Shown: positions 6,497 through 10,195 of the stretch, piece by piece | Layout: the number at the start of each line of letters is the position of its first letter | Position numbering within the stretch: position 1 is the stretch's first letter | Assembly: GCA_026002695.1 (NCBI GenBank) | Contig: BOCB01000054.1 | Location: 1 to 10,195 of the forward strand | Source: Synergistales bacterium | GTDB taxonomy: Bacteria > Synergistota > Synergistia > Synergistales > Synergistaceae | Direction: 5' to 3' | DNA length: 10,195 nucleotides | Program-made: the position numbers and the translations under genes | Notes under the pieces: model-generated | Databases searched by the model: none | What the model saw: only the letters and a program-made list of their open reading frames with translations | What the model was told of the DNA's origin: nothing

Positions 6497-6557
6497 ACAA
6501 TCGTTTATCTCGCTGTTTCGCCGCCCTCGACAACTCGCTGTTCGAGGGTATTTTTTT
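6497..6557 (+). ncRNA. Putative ~60-nt antisense RNA to the primase leader
   Basis: A good plus-strand promoter at 6461-6489 and a factor-independent terminator at 6524-6557 bracket a 60-base transcript with no reading frame. It is fully complementary to the 5' leader of the primase mRNA, abutting its ribosome site (6492-6496). Its hairpin loop contains CUCG, fitting the YUNR U-turn motif of antisense-RNA loops, though that motif is short. This is the layout of plasmid copy-number control RNAs. It is inferred from sequence only. Confidence 0.45.
6524..6557 (+). terminator. Factor-independent terminator reading rightward
   Basis: CCCTCGA (6524-6530) pairs with TCGAGGG (6542-6548) around an 11-base loop, followed by TA and seven Ts (6551-6557). 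It is functional only on the plus strand, although every gene here is on the minus strand, so it must serve a non-coding transcript. Confidence 0.65.
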
Positions 6558-6590
6558 CCGCTTGTTTCGTCAAATATACAAATGCACAAA

Positions 6591-6621
6591 AGCCTCCCCG
6601 TATTTAGAATACGAGAAGGCT
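6591..6621 (-). promoter_or_regulatory. 14-bp leader hairpin of the primase mRNA
   Basis: As minus-strand RNA, 6608-6621 and 6591-6604 pair over 14 positions (two G-U) with a 3-base loop. As plus-strand RNA two pairs become mismatches, so the structure was probably kept for the minus-strand transcript. It is followed by UUUGUGCAUUUG, a weak U-tract, so it may be an attenuator. Confidence 0.5.
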
Positions 6622-6660
6622 CTATCAAATTCGATTTTGTAATACCGACAGCCTGTAAGG

Positions 6661-6700
6661 CTATGTTAGATTATATTAGACTATGGTAGACTACTTGACA
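6661..6700. repeat. 10-bp tandem repeats, set 1
   Basis: CTATGTTAGA, TTATATTAGA and CTATGGTAGA follow each other directly, then a diverged CTACTTGACA. A 10-base period places each copy on the same face of the helix, typical of initiator or regulator binding sites. Confidence 0.55.
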
Positions 6701-6727
6701 ATTAAAACACTTTAATCGACAATAACC

Positions 6728-6763
6728 AAACACAATGAGACACAACCAGACACAGATAGTCTC
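6728..6763. repeat. 10-bp tandem repeats, set 2
   Basis: AAACACA, AGACACA and AGACACA begin at 6728, 6738 and 6748, giving three copies at a 10-base period, ending in GATAGTCTC. ATAGTCT (6756-6762) is inverted relative to AGACTAT (6678-6684) in set 1, which links the two sets. Confidence 0.5.
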
Positions 6764-6803
6764 AAATAAGGCAAAAACATCGGTAAAACAATTCGTTTTG
6801 ATG

Positions 6804-6857
6804 GGTGAGTCGCTCTTTCAGTTCTTGTGCTTCCAACACAAGATTGAGCGTCTCACC
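6804..6857 (-). promoter_or_regulatory. Long bulged hairpin at the 5' end of the primase transcript
   Basis: GGTGAG/CTCACC, CGCTC/GAGCG and TCTTGTG/CACAAGA stack into a 54-base stem with a 7-base terminal loop and one asymmetric internal loop. It would begin a few bases after the start site predicted from the promoter at 6871-6899. It has no U-run on either side, so it is not a terminator. RNA protection, a control element or a replication-related hairpin are options. Confidence 0.5.
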
Positions 6858-6870
6858 TTCTCGCTATTGA

Positions 6871-6899
6871 AGGATATATTTTTAAGGCCTCAATGTCAA
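6871..6899 (-). promoter_or_regulatory. Likely promoter of the primase gene
   Basis: Minus strand: perfect TTGACA (6894-6899), 17-base spacer, TATCCT (6871-6876). The transcript would start near 6864 and have a leader of about 380 bases containing two hairpins, two repeat sets and the antisense target. Confidence 0.5.
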
Positions 6900-6951
6900 G
6901 TAGCATTATACCCCCTGATTTACAACCATTTTCAAACAAGGTCAAAAAAAG

Positions 6952-6970
6952 TTATCAACATTTTTCAACA
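6952..6970 (+). promoter_or_regulatory. Two DnaA-box-like sites
   Basis: TTATCAACA (6952-6960) differs from the DnaA consensus TTATCCACA at one base. TTTTCAACA (6962-6970) differs at two. They are in tandem, 10 bases apart, in an A/T-rich stretch. Confidence 0.4.
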
Positions 6971-6972
6971 AT

Positions 6973-7011
6973 CGGCCAAGGCGATTGAGCCATCCCCCCT
7001 CGCCTTGGCCG
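6973..7011 (-). terminator. 12-bp GC-rich hairpin after the 86-residue gene
   Basis: CGGCCAAGGCGA (6973-6984) and TCGCCTTGGCCG (7000-7011) pair perfectly across a 15-base loop, 9 bases past the stop codon at 7020. The minus-strand U-run (TTTTTTT) comes only about 25 bases later, so termination is plausible but not canonical. Confidence 0.5.
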
Positions 7012-7019
7012 TTGCGCCA

Positions 7020-7280
7020 TTATCTTGCCCTTACAAACCCTTTGCGAATATCGTAAACTATCCTGTACAGCTCTTCAATCTTGCTGTGTGCCATCCTTAG
7101 AATGTGATCTGCGTCGCGCCTCGCGCATTCGTCGCCGCTGACGATGTCCGCGTGTTCGTCAATGGGGATGATATAGTGATATACGCTGAAAATAAGCGTT
7201 TGTACCTTCGTTATCTCATCCCTCAGTTCGTCGCAGTAATACTCCAACGGAAAATCGGTGTTTTGTTCGTACAGTCTCAT
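7020..7280 (-). CDS. Unknown 86-residue protein
   Basis: Family not recognised. The start ATG (7280) is supported by GAGGAGGC 6 bases upstream. The protein, MRLYEQNTDFPLEYYCDE..., is acidic in the first half and helical. Its C-terminal region (DADHILRMAHSKIEELYRIV) is followed by a basic end, KGFVRAR. It has no membrane segment or known motif. It lies between the ribbon-helix-helix gene (same strand, 126 bases upstream, structured spacer) and the primase control region, so a regulatory or replication role is likely by position. Confidence 0.7.
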   Translation of the reverse strand: MRLYEQNTDFPLEYYCDELRDEITKVQTLIFSVYHYIIPIDEHADIVSGDECARRDADHILRMAHSKIEELYRIVYDIRKGFVRAR

Positions 7281-7304
7281 CGTATTGCCTCCTCTGGTAC
7301 CCCC

Positions 7305-7366
7305 AAAGGCAAGCCCGTGTGATAAAATAACCTCACAAGGGTTATGCCTTGCCTGCCCCGTGTGAG
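7305..7366 (-). promoter_or_regulatory. Nested dyads between the ribbon-helix-helix gene and the 86-residue gene
   Basis: ATAACC (7327-7332) with GGTTAT (7340-7345) lies inside AGGCAAG (7307-7313) with CTTGCCT (7348-7354). CCCGTGTGA is also directly repeated at 7314 and 7357. On the minus strand the inner stem is followed by TTTATC. It could be a weak terminator, an RNA switch, or operators for the ribbon-helix-helix protein. Confidence 0.4.
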
Positions 7367-7406
7367 CGCTCTCCGGTCAAGATAGCCGCTCTTGCGGGGT
7401 TCTCTG

Positions 7407-7571
7407 TTACTTCGCGTCTTGTTTCAAAAAATCCTCCACGGCCTTCTTCAGCACGTCTTGCGCCTTCAAGTCCTTCTCCAATAGCTTGAATCGAAAAGCC
7501 TTGGCCTCCTCTGGAGAGAGGCGGAGAGTAAAGCTAATCCTTGGTGGAATATCCTCTTTTTTATCTGACAT
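7407..7571 (-). CDS. Ribbon-helix-helix (CopG/Arc-type) repressor, 54 residues
   Basis: A short gene easily missed for its length. The ATG at 7571 has AAAGGAGC 8 bases before it, and the TAA is at 7407-7409. The protein runs MSDKKEDIPPRISFTLRLSP, then EEAKAFRFKLLEKDLKAQDV, then LKKAVEDFLKQDAK. This fits a ribbon-helix-helix: strand RISFTLRLS (about 11-19, the DNA-contacting beta strand), helix 1 from PEEAKAFRFKLLEKD and helix 2 from KAQDVLKKAVEDFLK. Such proteins are dimeric transcription repressors, and CopG relatives control plasmid copy number. The gene has its own good promoter and inverted repeats over it, which suggests autoregulation. It is upstream of the primase control region and so a natural candidate to act there; that is inference. 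Confidence 0.75.
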   Translation of the reverse strand: MSDKKEDIPPRISFTLRLSPEEAKAFRFKLLEKDLKAQDVLKKAVEDFLKQDAK

Positions 7572-7603
7572 CGACAATGCTCCTTTCTTTCTTTTGTTAA
7601 TTT

Positions 7604-7631
7604 ATAATATCACCTTTAATTTTATAGTCAA
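7604..7631 (-). promoter_or_regulatory. Promoter of the ribbon-helix-helix gene
   Basis: Minus strand TTGACT (7626-7631), 16 bases, TATTAT (7604-7609). RNA would start near 7597, giving a leader of about 25 bases. AGTCAAG is directly repeated at 7626 and 7649. Confidence 0.6.
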
Positions 7632-7678
7632 GTATCAAATAATCTTTCAGTCAAGCAACGCAAAAACGGACTATAAAA
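7620..7678. promoter_or_regulatory. Possible operator: 10-bp inverted repeat over the promoter
   Basis: TTTTATAGTC (7620-7629), overlapping the -35 hexamer, is perfectly inverted as GACTATAAAA (7669-7678). Binding of a dimeric repressor at both sites could close the promoter. Confidence 0.35.
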
Positions 7679-7773
7679 TGGACTAACAAATTTTATTCAT
7701 AGCTATAAATCAGCTAATAGCAAGAGTTAAAATATATATTCAATTCCTGCTATGGCCACCATATAAGAAAACG

Positions 7774-7827
7774 GAATAAAAGCCCCCTGTGAGAACAGCA
7801 ATAGAGCAAGGCCGAACTCACAGGGGG
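7774..7827 (-). terminator. Terminator with 11-bp GC-rich stem
   Basis: CCCCCTGTGAG (7783-7793) pairs with CTCACAGGGGG (7817-7827). On the minus strand the stem is followed directly by CTTTTATTCC. It stands within the non-coding tail of the methylase remnant. Bases 7679-7929 otherwise hold no gene I can support. Confidence 0.65.
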
Positions 7828-7929
7828 GGAGGATTCGGGCGATAAAGAAATACCTATCAATGCAAAGTAGTGGCTTAAAATCGATTGTGGCGTTGAATAA
7901 ACGGCCAAAATCGGACTGTCCAATCTTGT

Positions 7930-8227
7930 GCCTCCAGGCGTTGTACAGCGGAGGCGTGAAGTCGTCTTGATAGTTAGCAACAGATTTATACTTTTGGTTC
8001 TCTAATACCAAAGGTATAAAATTATCAATTTTTTCGGATATTGCTTTCTGCGTTATTCCGGCAGTTTTGGCAATTTCCTCCTGCGTATGACACGAGAGCC
8101 AAGCGTCGAATATTCGCAGCTCCTTCTCCTCTTTCGCCGTCTATACAAGAAATTCCTCGCGCTCATGCCGGTTGAACGAAAACCCTGCAGGTTTTGCTCC
8201 AACAATCAGCCACCACACTCGGCGCTG
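7930..8227 (-). pseudogene. Decayed ParB/DNA-methylase-type gene fragment
   Basis: The minus-strand frame between TGA 8228-8230 and about 7930 reads 'VGAKPAGFSFNRHEREEFLV', a TAG stop (8141-8143), then 'EEKELRIFDAWLSCHTQEEI', an HTH-like 'AKTAGITQKAISEKIDNF', and finally 'DDFTPPLYNAWRHK'. HTH followed by (T)PLYNxW resembles phage/plasmid proteins joining a ParB-like region to a DNA adenine methylase. The conserved methylase continuation (an 'LLYLYT' segment and a PFAGGGST motif) never follows. With an internal stop, no start and no catalytic part, it is a pseudogene. A TTG-start frame of 94 residues from 8011 stays open to 7727 but runs over a terminator and is unlikely to be real. The family call is from memory of motifs. 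Confidence 0.5.
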
Positions 8228-8252
8228 TCACTTCTCATGTTCCCCCGCCCAT

Positions 8253-8284
8253 AAAGAAAAGACGAACAGCCTCAACCATTCGTC
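8253..8284 (-). terminator. Terminator of the cysteine-rich protein gene
   Basis: GACGAA (8261-8266) and TTCGTC (8279-8284) pair. As minus-strand RNA the stem extends to ten pairs with G-U wobbles around a UGAG tetraloop, followed immediately by UUUUCUUU. It lies 15 bases after the stop codon at 8299. Confidence 0.7.
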
Positions 8285-8298
8285 CCGTATTAATACCG

Positions 8299-8532
8299 CT
8301 ATATTCTTGATCGCGCCTCGTTAAATTTTTCTCTCATCGTTTTGCAGATTTCCATTGCCACTCTTATTTTCCCGCTATAATAGCAACGTTCGTCATACAC
8401 ACAAAAATCAACTGGGCATATTCCCTGGCACATTGGACAGGATAGGCACGCCCTACCGACTTCTTGTTCTAATTTTTTGAGATTCTTCTCCCATGGATCT
8501 ATGATGTTGAAATGTTCTGTAGGTATAGACAT
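8299..8532 (-). CDS. Small cysteine-rich protein with ferredoxin-type CxxCxxCxxxCP motif
   Basis: The start is ATG 8532 (MSIPTEHFNI, 77 residues), with AAGGAGGTG ideally placed about 8 bases upstream. An in-frame GTG at 8541 is part of that ribosome site. The sequence CLSCPMCQGICPVDFC (residues 29-44) has Cys29, 32, 35 and 39 followed by Pro, exactly the spacing of a [4Fe-4S] ferredoxin half-motif. Three more cysteines are at 44, 50 and 63. The rest is charged and helical (DPWEKNLKKLEQEV; KIRVAMEICKTMREKFNEAR). It could be an Fe-S or a zinc-binding protein. In a mobile element a redox-sensing or DNA/RNA-binding role is more likely than electron transfer, but this is open. The gene is a single transcription unit between two terminators. 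Confidence 0.7.
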   Translation of the reverse strand: MSIPTEHFNIIDPWEKNLKKLEQEVGRACLSCPMCQGICPVDFCVYDERCYYSGKIRVAMEICKTMREKFNEARSRI

Positions 8533-8585
8533 TTTTCTCACCTCCTTAGCGCTCCTACAGCATATCAGATTTCACCTCAAAAATA

Positions 8586-8610
8586 AAGCGGCCTTTGTTT
8601 TAGGCCGCTT
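8586..8610 (-). terminator. Terminator of the HTH/coiled-coil gene
   Basis: AAGCGGCCT (8586-8594) pairs with AGGCCGCTT (8602-8610) around a 7-base loop. On the minus strand TATTTTT follows. It lies 12 bases beyond the stop codon at 8623. Confidence 0.8.
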
Positions 8611-8622
8611 AGCGTTCGCACA

Positions 8623-9060
8623 TCAATTTTTTTTGCCGCCGCCCCACTCAATGCGCCCCCACTTCTTTGGAGCTTCGCCCTCCGGCGGTACATCGCCCTT
8701 TGGAAGTGATAGAAGTTCGAGCCTTTCAATTCGCGCCCTATACCACAATTCGCGCTCGTTCGCCTCTCGTTCTCTCTCTATCGCGGCTCGTTCTCTCTCG
8801 TTCGCCATATCGAGTTCCCGCCGCAATGCCGCAATAATAACCGCCGCGCCCTGCGGTATTGCCGCACTCTCCTGTTGCTGTGGCGTTGCGGCATTTGTTT
8901 TAAGCTCACCGAATACCCGCATCAGCTCTGACGTGTCCACTGCCGCACGTCCTGCGGCATCCGTGGACGCGCTCAATTTGCCGCTTTTGATGTATCTTTG
9001 TATCGTTGAACGATCGCGCCCTGCCGCTCTTGCCGCTGCTGTAATATTAAGCAATACCAC
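8623..9060 (-). CDS. HTH plus coiled-coil DNA-binding protein (KfrA/plasmid-replication-type)
   Basis: A 145-residue protein with GTG start at 9060. GGGGGTG lies about 9 bases upstream, and the preceding in-frame codons end at a TAG. Residues 3-50 form a HTH of the kind seen in plasmid and phage accessory DNA-binding proteins: NITAAARAAGRDRSTIQRY, then IKSGKLSASTDAAGRAAVD and TSELMRVFGEL. A Q/A-rich linker (about 55-72) leads to a highly charged coiled coil (about 78-115; 'ANERERAAIERERE' repeats) and a proline/glycine tail (PKGDVPPEGEAPKKW). Such proteins act as autorepressors or partition/replication helpers, with the coil driving oligomerisation. Six GCTGT repeats directly upstream are the obvious candidate binding sites. 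The gene is ended by its own terminator. Confidence 0.65.
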   Translation of the reverse strand: MVLLNITAAARAAGRDRSTIQRYIKSGKLSASTDAAGRAAVDTSELMRVFGELKTNAATPQQQESAAIPQGAAVIIAALRRELDMANERERAAIEREREANERELWYRARIERLELLSLPKGDVPPEGEAPKKWGRIEWGGGKKN

Positions 9061-9080
9061 GGCATACTACACCCCCATAT

Positions 9081-9148
9081 GCTGTATTCTTTTGCTGTAT
9101 TGTTGCTGTTGCACGCTGTTGTATTGTGCTGTTATGCACCGCTGTATG
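9081..9148. repeat. Array of six GCTGT-type direct repeats upstream of the HTH gene
   Basis: GCTGT starts at 9081, 9094, 9105, 9115, 9128 and 9141 (steps of 13, 11, 10, 13, 13). Most copies continue as ATT, TAT or TGT. All are in one orientation and all are in the 130-bp leader of the 8623-9060 gene. The array is probably the operator/iteron set for that protein. I could not place a convincing promoter in the same stretch. Confidence 0.55.
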
Positions 9149-9192
9149 TTTCTCTCCGATATGCGTGTGTAGTTTACCACGCTCTTTGAACA

Positions 9193-9270
9193 AAAAATAC
9201 GGCCAAGGTCAACTTCCCCTTAACCATATTCTCAGCCCCGCCACAATGCGATTTAAGGCCGTACTTTTAC
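9193..9270 (-). terminator. Long-armed terminator after the integrase
   Basis: As minus-strand RNA, AAAAGUACGGCC (from 9268 downward) pairs with GGCCGUAUUUUU (9204 downward), 12 pairs with one G-U, ending in a run of six Us. The 52-base apical region contains a second small stem (GGTTAA/TTGACC). It lies between the integrase stop (9284) and the GCTGT array. Confidence 0.55.
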
Positions 9271-9283
9271 AAGGTCGATAAAC

Positions 9284-10195
9284 TTATGCCCCCGCTTCAA
9301 TGCCAAGTGAACGGAGATAAGTCTGTGTAACTTGTATGCCGGAATGATTCAGCAGTTTTGAGAGCTTGAAAATATCTTTACTTTTGGTGTACTCAGTCGC
9401 GGCGAAATAATGCCGGAAGTCGTGAGCTGAAAAAGCGGCCTTGATTCTCCCTTCTTTGTGGAGCTTGCCGCAAAGATAGCGGATTCTCTTCTCAATCGAG
9501 TTTGCGGACATCTTATAAAACGGCTTGCGGCTGTCCAATCCCGCCACCTCTATCGCCTCTATCACCTTGGCCGGGAATGTTACGCCGTCAACCTCATTTT
9601 CTTTCAGCGTCTTCCCCTTGCTCGAACCTTTGAAGCGGTCGCCCTTGCGCTCGATCGTCGGCAGCGCCCCCGCCCTCAATCCTCTGAACGCCATGACTGA
9701 AATGAGAGCCTTGTCTATCGGGTTCGCCTCTGCGAGTATTATTTTAAGCTCATCGGTTGACGGAATGATTGTCTCTTTCTTAGCGGCTCGCTCAGGCCTC
9801 ATCTTCGTGCCCCGTATCGGGTTCTCGATGTTTTTATGCGGTCTCTTCATCCACGTATAGAACGCGCTCACAGCGGCAATGTCGCGGCGCACGGATTCAG
9901 CCGCCCGCCCATCCGCTTTAAGGTCTCGGATAAAGTCATCGGCTTGCGCTGGTGTGAGCGTCAAGGGGTTCAATCCTTCGCGCTCTGTCCACGCTTCAAG
10001 CCTATCGAGCGCCGCCCCGTATGCCTTGGCCGTGTGCTGTGATTTACAGTCAGATAAAAACTTTGCTCTGTCGGCTGTCCAGTCTATGCCCGCAATGTCA
10101 ACTTCTGCCCGGAGTTCGTTCTTCCAACTCTCAAATAAAAACGCCTTGGCAACCTCGTTCATAATCGCGGGCGGCAGGTCGGCCAAAGCTGGCGC
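9284..10195 (-). CDS. int: Tyrosine integrase, main body (continues across the join to about 199)
   Basis: Site-specific recombinase of the lambda/XerC class. Numbered on the full 327-residue protein, there is a SAM-like core-binding domain (about 70-145: HTAKAYGAALDRLEAW ... VRRDIAAVSAFYTWMKR). A catalytic domain follows, with Arg198 in 'RGLRAG', the beta-hairpin lysine in SSKGKTLKENE, His282 and Arg285 in AHDFRHYFA, His308 in LLNHSG and the nucleophile Tyr317 in TQTYLR. All active-site residues are present, so the enzyme is probably active. The frame remains open to the window edge and is completed by 1-199. The stop TAA at 9284 is followed by a terminator-like fold. No tRNA or tRNA fragment that could mark the attachment site is visible beside it. 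Confidence 0.93.
   Translation of the reverse strand, partial: APALADLPPAIMNEVAKAFLFESWKNELRAEVDIAGIDWTADRAKFLSDCKSQHTAKAYGAALDRLEAWTEREGLNPLTLTPAQADDFIRDLKADGRAAESVRRDIAAVSAFYTWMKRPHKNIENPIRGTKMRPERAAKKETIIPSTDELKIILAEANPIDKALISVMAFRGLRAGALPTIERKGDRFKGSSKGKTLKENEVDGVTFPAKVIEAIEVAGLDSRKPFYKMSANSIEKRIRYLCGKLHKEGRIKAAFSAHDFRHYFAATEYTKSKDIFKLSKLLNHSGIQVTQTYLRSLGIEAGA
10069..10195. repeat. Terminal direct repeat (right copy)
   Basis: Second copy of the 127-base overlap. Joining position 10068 to position 1 restores an uninterrupted integrase gene. Confidence 0.93.

Noticed and set aside
6434..6628. Minus-strand open frame of 64 codons overlapping the primase start
   Set aside because: It lies in another frame over the primase ribosome site and leader structures, and has no ribosome site of its own.
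6735..7100. Plus-strand open frame of 121 codons in the primase control region
   Set aside because: It runs through hairpins, repeats and the end of the 86-residue gene, has no ribosome site and no protein-like pattern.
7727..8011. A 94-residue minus-strand frame with a hydrophobic C-terminus as a membrane protein
   Set aside because: It starts at TTG without a ribosome site, its first half is the methylase-like remnant, and its second half reads through a strong intrinsic terminator.
700..10030. Over-abundance of CTTGGCC/GGCCAAG (about 12 copies against roughly one expected)
   Set aside because: Most copies are the codon pair GCC AAG (Ala-Lys) on the coding strand, so codon preference explains them; the remaining copies are stems of two terminators.

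Overview
The first and last 127 bases of this window are identical (1-127 = 10069-10195). It is therefore best read as a circular molecule of about 10,068 bp that was cut open inside its integrase gene. Every recognisable gene lies on the minus strand. The element carries a tyrosine integrase, small DNA-binding regulators, a primase-polymerase/helicase, an elaborate iteron origin, a Spo11/Topo VI-A-like protein and phage early-gene and packaging-type genes. I find no capsid, tail, portal, large terminase, lysis or conjugation gene. This content suggests a phage satellite (PICI/SaPI-like), a phage-derived integrative plasmid, or a deletion derivative of a prophage. Strong AGGAGG-type ribosome sites and medium GC suggest a Bacillota-like host (perhaps Negativicutes or Clostridia) or another gut-type anaerobe. 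The host cannot be fixed from sequence alone.

Layout in the direction of transcription (high to low coordinates, around the circle). The integrase starts at about 199, crosses the contig join and ends at 9284, followed by a terminator-like fold. Next is an array of six GCTGT repeats in front of a HTH/coiled-coil protein (9060-8623), then a terminator. A small cysteine-rich protein with a ferredoxin-type motif follows (8532-8299), then another terminator. After that come the remains of a ParB/DNA-methylase-type gene (about 8227-7930). A 54-residue ribbon-helix-helix protein with its own promoter (7571-7407) and an unknown 86-residue protein (7280-7020) come next. A gene-free control region of about 530 bp (6484-7019) holds DnaA-box-like sites, hairpins, two sets of 10-bp repeats, a promoter and a likely antisense RNA gene. 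It leads into the 746-residue primase-helicase (6483-4243).

Immediately downstream of the primase (3885-4230) is an origin-like structure. Two arms of 9-bp-period TTTGCGAGG iterons in opposed orientations flank a roughly 120-bp extremely AT-rich core. A second operon starts there: a 96-residue unknown protein, a topoisomerase mini-A-like protein, a HTH protein, an out-of-frame terminase small subunit remnant, a sigma-region-4-like protein, a 150-residue unknown protein, a DUF669/SSB-like protein and an 81-residue unknown protein. Several of these genes overlap by a few bases and are probably translationally coupled. The operon ends at a hairpin just upstream of the integrase.

Working model (inference): the integrase moves the element in and out of a chromosome. 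The primase-helicase acts at the adjacent iteron origin, with synthesis restrained by a short counter-transcribed RNA. The ribbon-helix-helix and HTH proteins regulate transcription. The mini-A and SSB-like proteins process replicating DNA. The terminase remnant points to present or former packaging by a phage.
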